Shown piece after piece: positions 1-8,840 of a DNA stretch of 64,000 nucleotides. The notes beneath the pieces were generated by a model that was given only the letters and a program-made list of their open reading frames with translations, was not told where the DNA came from and ran no database searches. Position 1 is the stretch's first letter. Each line of letters starts with the position of its first letter. This stretch comes from an uncultured Flavobacteriales bacterium (GTDB lineage Bacteria > Bacteroidota > Bacteroidia > Flavobacteriales_D > Sanyastnellaceae): the NCBI GenBank assembly GCA_938082505.1, contig CALLLH010000003.1, positions 62,001 to 126,000 on the forward strand. The letters are read 5' to 3'. Made by a program: the position numbers and the translations under genes.

Positions 1-68
1 AGGACCTGATAGAGCCCGCCCTGATGGCGCAGGCAGAGTCCGTTCTTGATATCGGAAGTGGTTGCCAT
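1..68 (-). CDS. efp: Elongation factor P, N-terminal fragment (runs off left edge)
   Basis: The reverse complement of the first 68 bases starts with ATG and reads MATTSDIKNGLCLRHQGGLY, the canonical beginning of bacterial EF-P (MATTxDIxNG). EF-P binds between the P and E sites of the ribosome and relieves stalling at consecutive prolines. Only about 22 codons lie in the window, so the residue that carries the modification (position 32-34) cannot be seen. The fragment is too short for the ORF track. It lies downstream of, and on the same strand as, the two envelope genes at 140-2580, with a hairpin between (88-129). Confidence 0.9.
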   Translation of the reverse strand, partial: MATTSDIKNGLCLRHQGGLYQV

Positions 69-87
69 TTGATCAATTTCTGTGATT

Positions 88-129
88 GCTGAACCCGACC
101 GTCTTGGTCTTTAGGGCTCAGGGTTCGGC
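88..129 (-). promoter_or_regulatory. Stem-loop between the 568-aa gene and efp
   Basis: A 9-bp stem (gctgaaccc / gggttcggc, one G-U pair) encloses 24 bases that hold a second small dyad, gacc-gtctt-ggtc. It lies 11 bases past the stop of the upstream gene and about 20 bases before the efp start codon, on their common strand. No T-run follows, so it may be a transcript-end or leader structure rather than a classical intrinsic terminator. Its role is inferred from position only. Confidence 0.35.
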
Positions 130-139
130 AATATAGATG

Positions 140-1846
140 CTACCCCACTCGCCGCGATGCCCGCTGCGGTCGGAATTCCACCCTGATGGCGTGGATTCCG
201 GAGGATGGCGTCTGCGGACTTTGGCGTCCATGCATGCCGCGGAGTCTCCAATTGACACCGCACCTCCAGGCCCCGTCCGGAGAGCGCCAATGGAAGTATC
301 CTTGGGCTCCAGCGCCCTTCAGGGCGACCGCCGGCCGGCCATCCCACCCCTGGACATAGCGGGCCGGTGCCGATTCCGCTCCCCACGATTGGGCCACACC
401 CCACCTGAAACCTTGGCCCCGCAGTTGCTTCCAAGCCATGACCAGTGCCCATCCTGCGCCGGTACCGGATTCACTGCCCGCCACGACGAGGTGGATCCTC
501 CATGTCCCATCCGCAGGCAGAGGGAGCGTCCCCTGCCTCCGCAGTTCCCATGACCATTCCGGTGCACCCGAAGTGACGAGCACCCCGTCCTGGCCGCGGG
601 CTTCCTCAGCGGACCATGAAGTCCTGAACTGGCTCCGCATCGCGCCATACTCCACTCGAATGGCGCTTGTTCTCCGCACCCTGAAGGGCGGCGGACCTGA
701 CCATTGGAACCCCATTCTGAACCAACCCCTGAAGCGGCCGTCGAAGGCCAGACCCCCGTTGATTTCACCGCCCGGCCGCGTCTCCTCGTCGACCGGACCC
801 GACCGAAATTCTCCTGCCGCCCACCTTGGATGACCCGGATGGTCGCGGCGCATCATCAAATGTCCCTCCCAATGCCTCGACCATGAATGCAACAGGCTCA
901 TTCGCCCCTCCCAGCCCTTGCGAAATGCCGCGCCGCCCCAACGCCAACTCCAACCGCGTCCCTGCCCTCCGCCGTGCAGGCCACCGAGGGCCTGCATTGT
1001 GCCGCCATTCGATTCCAGGAACCTCAGCACCCATCCGCTTCGCCTTCCTTCGTTGCCCATGGCCGCAGACCAGTTCCGGCCGGGCCAAACCCTGCCCGCC
1101 AAACACCAATTGGGCAGCAATCGAGCTTCCCTTCCCAATTGACCCTTGCGCCATCCAGCGCCATCCAGAACGCCCCTCGCGCGCCAGCCCGAAGGACGGA
1201 TTCCCGTTCCGATGCGGTGGCTGCCCTCCATTCCTCCGAGGTCGTCGAAGGCGCCGGGTGTCCATTGAATCAACCCCTGACCGAACCGGGCTGCCAACGA
1301 CCCTACCCACCACTCGGAACGGGTGCCCGGACGATGCAGGTATCCTGTGAGCAATGCCTCTCCGTCACTGTCTTGAGACAGCCTCAAGCCCGCTCCGAGC
1401 CCATTGGACTGAAGGTGACGCCACGCACAACGGGCGTTCAACCCCGGACTGTCCCCTACAGCGACATTCCGCTGAAGGCGCACTGACAACCCGCTCCCTT
1501 CCCTCCTTCCGGGAGCAGCAAGGGACCGGGAGAAGACCCTCTGCCACTCCGGAATGGAGGTCAGACACGGCATGACTTCCCGTGCACGGAACTGTCCGAG
1601 ATGACGGGCGATGGCCTGTTGGGTCCACACCCCGGCCAGGTCCTCCTCCATCCCCTCCGACAGCATGCTGCATTCTTCTGTTGTCAGGCATCCCGCATCC
1701 CAAGCGAGGGCAATCAGCGGCGCATCCGGAATCGCATCCAAGGCCGCCTGACCGCGCACATTGGATGGGACTCCCGTCCAGAAGACCATGACAAGCCGCG
1801 CAACCATCCGGTAGCCCGTCCCTCGTTGAGCCCGCGCCTCCTTCAT
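140..1846 (-). CDS. Putative HhH-type outer-membrane beta-barrel protein, divergent
   Basis: 568 residues with an N-terminal hydrophobic segment (about residues 14-32) suggesting export. Residues about 38-120 could be a worn helix-hairpin-helix region. The rest is rich in Gly, Trp and Arg with alternating short segments, as in an outer-membrane barrel. The segment around FGQGLIQWTPGAFDD, followed by GTGIRPSG, resembles a signature I recall from Bacteroidota HhH-plus-barrel proteins (FGQGLxLWxGF, then R-G-x-x-P). The gene overlaps the upstream ORF by ATGA, implying translational coupling. An alternative start at residue 14 (position 1807) would give a tidier signal peptide. The function is unknown. 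The barrel reading is moderate; the HhH reading is weak. Confidence 0.6.
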   Translation of the reverse strand: MKEARAQRGTGYRMVARLVMVFWTGVPSNVRGQAALDAIPDAPLIALAWDAGCLTTEECSMLSEGMEEDLAGVWTQQAIARHLGQFRAREVMPCLTSIPEWQRVFSRSLAAPGRREGSGLSVRLQRNVAVGDSPGLNARCAWRHLQSNGLGAGLRLSQDSDGEALLTGYLHRPGTRSEWWVGSLAARFGQGLIQWTPGAFDDLGGMEGSHRIGTGIRPSGWRARGVLDGAGWRKGQLGREARLLPNWCLAGRVWPGRNWSAAMGNEGRRSGWVLRFLESNGGTMQALGGLHGGGQGRGWSWRWGGAAFRKGWEGRMSLLHSWSRHWEGHLMMRRDHPGHPRWAAGEFRSGPVDEETRPGGEINGGLAFDGRFRGWFRMGFQWSGPPPFRVRRTSAIRVEYGAMRSQFRTSWSAEEARGQDGVLVTSGAPEWSWELRRQGTLPLPADGTWRIHLVVAGSESGTGAGWALVMAWKQLRGQGFRWGVAQSWGAESAPARYVQGWDGRPAVALKGAGAQGYFHWRSPDGAWRCGVNWRLRGMHGRQSPQTPSSGIHAIRVEFRPQRASRRVG

Positions 1847-2580
1847 TCAAGCCACTGGTCCAGGATCCATTGTCCCGGATCGGACCCCACATCTGTTGCG
1901 CTGCCGAAGTCAATGCCGCCCCACGGAATGTCTCCGCGCAGGATGCCCAATTTCAAGCTGAGGCCGGTTGAGGGCCCCAAGCCATCCGTCGCGGTCCAAC
2001 CCACCCAGGCCCCCTCGCTGCCTGCTCCTGCCCGAATGGTGGGACCGGAGGCCCGCAGTGCCAGGCGCGGCCATGCTCCGGGCGTCCATTCCACTGTGAC
2101 GCGGAGTTTGCCAATCTCCTCCACTGCCACCGCAACCCCGAACCACCACGATGGGACGAAAGGCTGGGCGGCAGGCTGAACGATCGGAATCGACAAGCGG
2201 GCCGCCATGCCCTCCTTGGACACGGCGAGCAGCGCTGTGCCCACCTTGTCCCTCCTCCAACCCAGTCCGCCGCCCCATTGCATGTCGGAGCCCAGTGGAA
2301 GGGCGATTTCAATCTTGAGGCATTCCAACCCTCCCGGGCCTGCGAGGAGGCTGCCCCTCGGAGTGCCCCAGTCTTTTCCCATGGCCGGACTGCCCGCCAA
2401 TCCCATGGTCCAGATCCCCGGGACAGCCCCACGGAACGAGGCCATCCATCCAGCTTGCTGGCCGGGTATTCCGTCAGGTGCACACAAAAAAAGGAGCGCG
2501 CCCAGGCGGAGCGCGCCGAGGCGGATGGCCAAGGGCCCACGCGCAGGGTCGCCGTCGAAGCCACCGGACTGCGCACGCAT
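1843..2580 (-). CDS. Secreted or outer-membrane protein of unknown function
   Basis: About 245 residues if translation begins at the ATG at 2580; the track extends to 2637 but that upstream stretch is unlikely coding. After a short basic N-terminus comes a hydrophobic run (LGALRLGALLFLCA), consistent with a signal peptide. The mature part is Gly/Trp/Ala-rich with many short segments that could be beta strands, much like its downstream partner. I do not recognise the family. It ends in an ATGA overlap with the 568-residue gene, so the two are probably co-translated and may act together in the outer membrane. Confidence 0.6.
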   Translation of the reverse strand: MRAQSGGFDGDPARGPLAIRLGALRLGALLFLCAPDGIPGQQAGWMASFRGAVPGIWTMGLAGSPAMGKDWGTPRGSLLAGPGGLECLKIEIALPLGSDMQWGGGLGWRRDKVGTALLAVSKEGMAARLSIPIVQPAAQPFVPSWWFGVAVAVEEIGKLRVTVEWTPGAWPRLALRASGPTIRAGAGSEGAWVGWTATDGLGPSTGLSLKLGILRGDIPWGGIDFGSATDVGSDPGQWILDQWLE

Positions 2581-2704
2581 CCCCAAGGACGACGGAATGG
2601 CAGGAAAAAGGGAGAGCACAGCCCGAATCTGGCCCAATGAAAGCGGTCCGTCACACAGGATTCACGGTCGTGAACCGGGGCTTCGTCGACGTTGAGTTCC
2701 GGCC

Positions 2705-2712
2705 TATCTTCG
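2705..2712 (+). promoter_or_regulatory. -7-type promoter box before tRNA-Leu
   Basis: TATCTTCG fits the TAnnTTYG pattern seen repeatedly in this window and resembles the Bacteroidota -7 element (TAnnTTTG). It ends 8 bases before the 5' end of tRNA-Leu, so the primary transcript would have almost no leader. I see no TTG at the usual -33 spacing. Confidence 0.45.
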
Positions 2713-2720
2713 CGCCCCCT

Positions 2721-2802
2721 GCGGGCGTGGTGGAATTGGTAGACACGCCAGATTTAGGATCTGGTGCCGCAAGGCGTGGGGGTTCGAGTCCCTTCGCCCG
2801 CA
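2721..2802 (+). tRNA. tRNA-Leu (anticodon TAG)
   Basis: The acceptor stem gcgggcg pairs with cgcccgc and is followed by discriminator A. The D arm (tggaattggtagaca) and T arm (gggttcgagtccc) are typical. The anticodon stem ccaga/tctgg encloses the loop tttagga, giving anticodon TAG for Leu. The long variable arm (tgccgcaaggcgt) is as expected for a class II tRNA. The length is 82 nt and CCA is not encoded. It lies 28 bases before tig and may be co-transcribed with it. Confidence 0.95.
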
Positions 2803-2830
2803 CACTGCACCCTTTTAGGAGAGCAACGAC

Positions 2831-4186
2831 ATGGAAATCACCCAGGAAAAGATCGACGCCCTGAATGGCGTCCTGACGGTCAAGGTCCATCCCGAAGACT
2901 ACAAGGAAAAAGTCGAAGGCATCCTCGAGGACTACCGGAAGCAGGTCCGGATGCCCGGATTCCGCGAAGGCAAGGTGCCCATCCAATTGGTGCGCAAACA
3001 ATACGGCAAGGCCGTGTTGGCCGATGAACTCAACAAGATTCTGGGAGAGCGGCTCGACGGCTACATCCGGGAGGAGAAACTGCGCCTGCTCGGCCAACCC
3101 ATCCCGGCCCAGGAGAATGATTCCGAGGGGAACTGGGACAAGCCCGACGTCTTCACCTTCCGCTACGACATCGGCTTGAGCCCCAAGGTGGACATCAAGT
3201 TCGGGTGGTTCACCAAATTCGTCAACCACAAGGTTCGAATTGACAATGCGCTCATCAATGAGCAGATCGAGGACCTGCGCCGGCGCTATGGCAAGATGTC
3301 CGAGCGCGATGTATCCGGAAAGGACGACCTCCTTGTGGGAGAATTCGTGGAACTGGAACCCAACGGTGAAGACGTGAAGGCTGGCGGGATCCTCCATGAA
3401 GGAACCATCACCCTCTCCGAAGTGAAGGACAAGGCTACGTCCAATGCCCTGACCGGCGTGGCAAAAGAGGCCACCGCAGTGGTCCAGCCCGGCAAGGTGA
3501 GCAAGGACGTGGACGACCTCGCCCGCATGCTCGGCATTGACCGCAAGGCCGCAGGAGCGTTCAAGAGCCCCTTGCGGTTCACTGTCAAGGAAATCCGGCA
3601 CATCGAGCCTGCTGAGCTCGGAGAGGAACTCTATGACAAACTCTTCGGGGAAGACACCGTGTCCGATGAGGCGGGATTCCGCGCCAAGGTGGAGGAAGAC
3701 CTGCGCCGAATTTTCGAGCGTGACGGCGATCGGGTTTTCCGCAGGAAATTCGTCGAGGAGGTGGTGGACAAGCTGAACCCTCCGCTGCCCGAGGATTTCC
3801 TCAAGCGGTGGATTCAGGTGGCCAATGAGAAGCCCATCACAGCGGAGGAGGTCGAGTCCGAATTCGAAGAGTATGCCAAGGGCATCAAGTGGCAGATCAT
3901 CCAGAACCACATCATCGATGAGCACGACATCGAGGTGGATGCCGAGGAGATCAAGACCGAGGCCGGCAATGCCATCAAGGCGCAGTACGCCCAATATGGC
4001 ATTCCCTTGGAAGCCGAGCAGTTGGACCCGATGGTAGCCCAGATGATGACCGAGCAGAAGGAAGTGCGCCGTGTGGCCGAATCCATCTACGAACGCAAGG
4101 CCATCGACAAACTCCGCGAACTGGCCAAGATCAAGGAGAAGGAGGTTTCCCACGAGGACTGGATGGAAATCGTCCGTTCCCTCTGA
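2831..4186 (+). CDS. tig: Trigger factor, ribosome-associated chaperone
   Basis: 451 residues, the usual length for trigger factor, a chaperone that docks at the ribosome exit tunnel and shields nascent chains. The N-terminal ribosome-binding domain contains MPGFREGKVP, matching the family signature GFRxGKxP. A divergent middle (PPIase-position) domain follows at about 150-260, and a long helical, charged C-terminal domain at 270-451. The ATG at 2831 is preceded by an AGGAGA-like ribosome-binding site, unusual for a phylum that often lacks one. It is followed by clpP, clpX and mutS on the same strand with short gaps; the tig-clpP-clpX order is widespread in bacteria. Confidence 0.95.
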   Translation: MEITQEKIDALNGVLTVKVHPEDYKEKVEGILEDYRKQVRMPGFREGKVPIQLVRKQYGKAVLADELNKILGERLDGYIREEKLRLLGQPIPAQENDSEGNWDKPDVFTFRYDIGLSPKVDIKFGWFTKFVNHKVRIDNALINEQIEDLRRRYGKMSERDVSGKDDLLVGEFVELEPNGEDVKAGGILHEGTITLSEVKDKATSNALTGVAKEATAVVQPGKVSKDVDDLARMLGIDRKAAGAFKSPLRFTVKEIRHIEPAELGEELYDKLFGEDTVSDEAGFRAKVEEDLRRIFERDGDRVFRRKFVEEVVDKLNPPLPEDFLKRWIQVANEKPITAEEVESEFEEYAKGIKWQIIQNHIIDEHDIEVDAEEIKTEAGNAIKAQYAQYGIPLEAEQLDPMVAQMMTEQKEVRRVAESIYERKAIDKLRELAKIKEKEVSHEDWMEIVRSL

Positions 4187-4237
4187 GCACAGGGCGCGGT
4201 CCTGTCATCGGTGGGGGCTAACTTTCCGCTCCATACC

Positions 4238-4924
4238 ATGATGAGCACGCGCAAGGAATTTCTGAAGTACGCCGTCCAAGACCGCGGCTTCACCAGCCAC
4301 CACGTAGAAGACTACATCTCCGCCGTTCACGGTCCGGAGAACATGACCCGCACGGTCATCGAAGAGCGGCAGATGCCGTTCCGGGAAGTGGACGTCTTCT
4401 CCCGTCTGATGGCCGACAGGATCATCTTCCTCGGCACCGGGGTGGACGATTACATCGCCAACATCATCCAGGCACAGATGCTCTTCCTCGAGTCCACCGA
4501 CCCGACGAAGGACATCCAGATCTACATCAACTCCCCTGGAGGCAGTGTATATGCGGGATTGGGCATCTACGATACGATGCAATACATCCGTCCTGATGTC
4601 GCCACCATCTGTACCGGCATGGCGGCGTCCATGGGTGCCGTCCTGTTGTGTGCCGGCGCTGCGGGCAAGCGCACGGGATTGAAGCACAGCCGAACGATGA
4701 TCCACCAGCCGCTTGGCGGTGCCCGCGGTCAGGCCAGCGACATTGAGATCACGGCACGTGAAATCGTCAAGCTCAAGGAGGAACTCTACCGCATCATCGC
4801 CCACCACTCCGGTCAGGACTATGAAAAGGTCTACGAGAACAGCGATCGCGACTATTGGATGATCGCAGAAGAGGCCAAGGCCTATGGCATGATCGACGAG
4901 GTGCTCGAGCGCAAGAAAGACTGA
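4238..4924 (+). CDS. clpP: ATP-dependent Clp protease proteolytic subunit
   Basis: Serine protease subunit that forms the tetradecameric degradation chamber used with ClpX. The nucleophile motif [11 protein letters not shown] and the catalytic-His motif RTMIHQP are present, and the segment [16 protein letters not shown] carries the typical ClpP C-terminal region with the third triad residue upstream. The track opens at a GTG at 4211, but the ATG pair at 4238/4241 is the more likely start and gives about 228 residues, near the usual 195-230. It lies 5 bases before clpX and about 50 bases after tig, so probably sits in one operon. Confidence 0.95.
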   Translation: MMSTRKEFLKYAVQDRGFTSHHVEDYISAVHGPENMTRTVIEERQMPFREVDVFSRLMADRIIFLGTGVDDYIANIIQAQMLFLESTDPTKDIQIYINSPGGSVYAGLGIYDTMQYIRPDVATICTGMAASMGAVLLCAGAAGKRTGLKHSRTMIHQPLGGARGQASDIEITAREIVKLKEELYRIIAHHSGQDYEKVYENSDRDYWMIAEEAKAYGMIDEVLERKKD

Positions 4925-4929
4925 ACGCC

Positions 4930-6156
4930 ATGGCAGACCGCGAGATCAACTGCTCATTCTGTGGACGCAAGAAGTCGGAAGTCGACATCCTCATCGCCGG
5001 GGTGACGGGCCACATCTGCGACCATTGCATCGATCAGGCGGATGCCATCATCAAGGAGGAGCGCGAATCCGGTGTACAAGGTGATTTCGATCCCGGCCTG
5101 CAGCTTGAGCGTCCTGCCGACATCAAGCGCTTCCTGGACGAATACGTCATCGGTCAGGAGGGGGCCAAGCGCACGCTCAGCGTAGCCGTCTACAACCACT
5201 ACAAGCGCCTGGCCCACCCCGCGAAGGAGGAAGAGGTGGAAATCGACAAGTCCAACATCGTCCTGGTCGGAGAGACCGGGACGGGAAAGACGCTGCTGGC
5301 GCGCACCATTGCACGCATGCTGAAAGTGCCGTTCTGCATCGCGGACGCCACCATCCTCACGGAAGCCGGATATGTGGGTGAGGACGTGGAAAGTGTCCTC
5401 TCAAGGTTGTTGCAATCCGCCGACTACGACGTGGCGAACGCCCAGCGGGGGATTGTGTTCATCGACGAAATCGACAAAGTCGCCCGCAAGTCCGACAACC
5501 CCTCCATCACCCGGGATGTCAGTGGCGAGGGGGTGCAGCAAGCCTTGTTGAAGCTGCTCGAGGGGGCCGAGGTCAATGTCCCGCCGCAGGGAGGGCGCAA
5601 ACACCCCGAGCAGAAGTTGATCTCCATCGACACCCGGAATATCCTCTTCATCTGTGGAGGGGCATTCAACGGGATTGAGCAGCACATTGAACGGCGGATG
5701 ACCACATCCAGCATCGGCTTCAAGACTGGGGACGGGGAGCGGCCGGAGTCGCTGCTTTCCGCCATTTCACCAGCCGATTTGCGGAGCTTCGGCCTGATTC
5801 CGGAGCTCATCGGCCGGTTCCCGGTGCTGACCCATCTGGACTCACTGAACCCAAGTGCCCTGCGGCGCATCCTCACCGAGCCCAAGAATGCCCTGATCAA
5901 ACAGTATCAGCGGCTCTTCGAACTGGACGGCATCGCACTTCAATTCGATGCCGAGGCCCTCGACTTCATCGTCAAGAAGGCGGTGGAGTTCAAACTCGGG
6001 GCCCGCGGCTTGCGGAGCATCTGCGAGGCCGTACTCAGCGATGCGATGTTCGAATTGCCGGGCAAGGAAGGTGTGACCGAGCTCCGCGTGACATTGGAGT
6101 ATGCCTCGAAGCGGTTCGATGACGATGTCGAAGGCCGCCTGAAAGTGGCCTCCTGA
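4930..6156 (+). CDS. clpX: ClpX, ATP-dependent unfoldase of the Clp protease
   Basis: 408 residues from the ATG at 4930; the 25 codons before it in the track belong to the clpP reading region. AAA+ unfoldase that recognises tagged substrates and feeds them to ClpP. The N-terminal zinc-binding domain has C8, C11, C30 and C33 (CSFC and CDHC). Walker A is GETGTGKT, Walker B is IVFIDEID, and the sensor region and small domain follow ([10 protein letters not shown]). The start lies 5 bases after the clpP stop, which supports coupled expression. Its length and motifs are canonical. Confidence 0.96.
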   Translation: MADREINCSFCGRKKSEVDILIAGVTGHICDHCIDQADAIIKEERESGVQGDFDPGLQLERPADIKRFLDEYVIGQEGAKRTLSVAVYNHYKRLAHPAKEEEVEIDKSNIVLVGETGTGKTLLARTIARMLKVPFCIADATILTEAGYVGEDVESVLSRLLQSADYDVANAQRGIVFIDEIDKVARKSDNPSITRDVSGEGVQQALLKLLEGAEVNVPPQGGRKHPEQKLISIDTRNILFICGGAFNGIEQHIERRMTTSSIGFKTGDGERPESLLSAISPADLRSFGLIPELIGRFPVLTHLDSLNPSALRRILTEPKNALIKQYQRLFELDGIALQFDAEALDFIVKKAVEFKLGARGLRSICEAVLSDAMFELPGKEGVTELRVTLEYASKRFDDDVEGRLKVAS

Positions 6157-6162
6157 TTCTCC

Positions 6163-8832
6163 ATGGCGCAGGCCAAGGAGAAAACAGTCAAACAAAAGGG
6201 CGCCAAGGAAACGCCCCTGATGGCGCAATACAACCGCGTCAAGGCACAACACCCGGACGCACTCCTGCTTTTCCGGGTGGGCGATTTCTACGAGACTTTC
6301 GGGCAGGACGCCGTCACTGCGGCCAAGGTCCTCAACATCGTCCTTACCGCCAGGAAAAATGGAGCGGCCTCGGAAGTTGAACTGGCCGGCTTCCCCCACC
6401 ATGCATTGGAGACCTACCTCCCCAAGCTGGTCCGCGCGGGCCATCGCGTAGCGGTCTGCGACCAGCTCGAAGACCCCAAGACCACCAAGACCATCGTCAA
6501 GCGGGGCGTCACCGAGATGGTGACGCCCGGCGTCGCCCTCAATGACGAGGTGCTCGAGGCGCGTGAAAACAACTGGCTGGCCGCCGTTCACGTCGTCATG
6601 GAAGGCCGAGGGCAGCACAAGCGCGAGCGGGCCGGGTTGGCCTTCCTTGATGTCTCCACCGGTGAATTTCTTGCTGGCGAGGGCACGCCGGAGGAAATCG
6701 CCCCCTTGCTGCGCACCTTCCGGCCCAAGGAAACGCTGCATCTGCGGCACGGTGAGCCGCAATCCCTCAACCTGTCCGGGTACCGGTTCCCCTTGGATGA
6801 CTGGGTCTGGCAAAGCGACTTCGCCAAAGAAACCCTCGAAGGGCATTTCGGCACCAAGGGGTTGAAAGGGTTCGGGTTGGAAGGACAACCGCTCGCGGTC
6901 ATCGCAGCCGGGGCCGCCCTCCATTACGTGGGCACCACCAAGCACGACCGCTTGGCCCACATTGCATCATTGGGGCGTGTGGAATGGGGACGCAACGTGG
7001 CCATGGATGGATTCACCATCCGAAACCTTGAACTGCTCGTCCCCACGCATCCGGAAGGCACGGCCCTCGTCGACGTGATGGACCGCTCCGTGACCCCCAT
7101 GGGAGCGCGCATGCTGCGCCGTTGGATTGCCCAGCCCCTGTGCGAGGCCGAAGGGATCATCCGTCGCCACGAAGCGGTGGCGGCCTTGCTCGACCAACCC
7201 GAAATGAGGGCCGCCCTCATCGCAGAATTGGGGCGCATCGGTGACCTCGAGCGGTTGCTGGCCAAGGTTGCCGCCGTGAGGATTTCACCCGCTGAACTGG
7301 ACCGACTGCGCCGTGCACTCACCGCTGTGGAGGCATTGCGCCTCATGGTGGACAGTTCGGACGACGAGGTGATCGGGCGATGGGCCGGACGGCTGGACCC
7401 CGCGGACGCGGCCCTGGAACGCCTGAGGGCTGAATTGACCGAGGATCCCCCCGGTGTCCTGGGCAAAGGCGCTTCCATCGCCGCCGGTGTCGTGGCGGAA
7501 TTGGACGACCTGCGCGACCTCAGGGACAATGGAAAGGCCAAGCTCGAGGGCATCCGCATCCGGGAAATGGAGGCCACGGGAATCAATTCACTCAAGATTG
7601 CCTTCAACAATGTTTTCGGTTACTACCTCGAGGTGCGCCACGCCCACAAGGACAAAGTGCCCGAGAGCTGGACCCGAAAACAGACCCTGACCCAGGCAGA
7701 GCGCTACATCACCCCCGAACTCAAGGAGCTCGAGCAACGCATCCTGAATGCCGAAGAGCAGCTGGACGTCATAGAACGGGAAGCGTTCACGTCACTGGTG
7801 ACGGCGCTCCATCCCTTCCTGCCGATACTCCAATCCACAGCCCGTGCCGTTGCGGGGTTGGACCTCCTCCTGGGCTTTGCGGAACTCGCGGAGGACCATG
7901 GTTATACCCGGCCCTCACTGCTGGAAGGCCCTGAACTCGAGATCGTCGGCGGTCGGCACCCTGTGATCGAGCGGTGTTTGCCCGAAGGAGAGATCTACGT
8001 CGCCAACGATGTCGCCCTCGACCGGGACCACCGGCAAATCCTGATGATCACCGGCCCGAACATGTCCGGAAAAAGTGCCTTGCTCCGACAGACGGCCCTC
8101 ATCGCCCTGATGGCGCAGATGGGCAGCTATGTGCCCGCCCGTTCAGTGCGGATGGGCGTGGTCGATAAGGTCTTCACCCGGGTCGGCGCCTCCGACAATC
8201 TGAGTGCGGGCGAATCCACCTTCATGGTGGAGATGAACGAGACGGCGTCCATCCTGCACAACCTGTCGGACCGGTCTCTGGTCCTGCTCGATGAGATCGG
8301 CCGGGGCACGAGCACGTATGACGGCATCAGCATCGCCTGGGCCATCGCGGAATTCCTCCACGAGCATCCGAAGTGCCGTGCAAAGACCCTGTTCGCCACG
8401 CATTACCACGAGCTCAACCGGATGGCGGACCAGTTTTCACGCATCCACAATGCCAACGTCAGCGTGCGCCAGCAGGACGGAAAGGTCCTCTTCCTGCGCA
8501 AGCTGGTCCCCGGGGGCAGCGAGCACAGCTTCGGCATCCACGTGGCCAAGCTCGCCGGCATGCCCGCGGCGCTCGTCCGGCGGGCCGAGGAGGTCCTCAC
8601 CGGGCTGGAGGCAAAAGCAGGTGGCCGCCAGGGCATCGCGAACGCATTCCCTTCGGCCGGTATCCCGGCCCCGAATGCGGACGAAGAGGGCTTGCAGTTG
8701 AGCTTCTTCCAATTGGACGATCCGGTGCTGCAGGACATCAAGGAGGATTTGCTGAACCTCGACATCGATCGGCTGACCCCTGTGGAGGCCCTGATGAAAT
8801 TGCACGAAATCCGCAAGCGCGTCGGCGGCTGA
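6163..8832 (+). CDS. mutS: DNA mismatch repair protein MutS
   Basis: 889 residues. It recognises base mismatches and small loops and recruits MutL. The N-terminal mismatch-reading motif is F42-Y43-E44 in GDFYETF. Connector, lever and clamp domains occupy about 130-590. The ABC-type ATPase follows, with Walker A GPNMSGKS, a signature region around LSAGESTFMVEM, Walker B LVLLDEIGRGTSTYDG and the ATHYHEL switch. It starts 6 bases after the clpX stop, so it is probably the last gene of the tig-clpP-clpX operon, and it converges with ald with only 8 bases between stops. Confidence 0.96.
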   Translation: MAQAKEKTVKQKGAKETPLMAQYNRVKAQHPDALLLFRVGDFYETFGQDAVTAAKVLNIVLTARKNGAASEVELAGFPHHALETYLPKLVRAGHRVAVCDQLEDPKTTKTIVKRGVTEMVTPGVALNDEVLEARENNWLAAVHVVMEGRGQHKRERAGLAFLDVSTGEFLAGEGTPEEIAPLLRTFRPKETLHLRHGEPQSLNLSGYRFPLDDWVWQSDFAKETLEGHFGTKGLKGFGLEGQPLAVIAAGAALHYVGTTKHDRLAHIASLGRVEWGRNVAMDGFTIRNLELLVPTHPEGTALVDVMDRSVTPMGARMLRRWIAQPLCEAEGIIRRHEAVAALLDQPEMRAALIAELGRIGDLERLLAKVAAVRISPAELDRLRRALTAVEALRLMVDSSDDEVIGRWAGRLDPADAALERLRAELTEDPPGVLGKGASIAAGVVAELDDLRDLRDNGKAKLEGIRIREMEATGINSLKIAFNNVFGYYLEVRHAHKDKVPESWTRKQTLTQAERYITPELKELEQRILNAEEQLDVIEREAFTSLVTALHPFLPILQSTARAVAGLDLLLGFAELAEDHGYTRPSLLEGPELEIVGGRHPVIERCLPEGEIYVANDVALDRDHRQILMITGPNMSGKSALLRQTALIALMAQMGSYVPARSVRMGVVDKVFTRVGASDNLSAGESTFMVEMNETASILHNLSDRSLVLLDEIGRGTSTYDGISIAWAIAEFLHEHPKCRAKTLFATHYHELNRMADQFSRIHNANVSVRQQDGKVLFLRKLVPGGSEHSFGIHVAKLAGMPAALVRRAEEVLTGLEAKAGGRQGIANAFPSAGIPAPNADEEGLQLSFFQLDDPVLQDIKEDLLNLDIDRLTPVEALMKLHEIRKRVGG

Positions 8833-8840
8833 CGCCACGC

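Noticed and set aside
2651-4153. 500-residue minus-strand ORF opposite trigger factor
   Set aside because: Exact antisense of tig, hydrophobic low-complexity repeats and no recognisable motif; a by-product of high GC and biased codons in the real gene.
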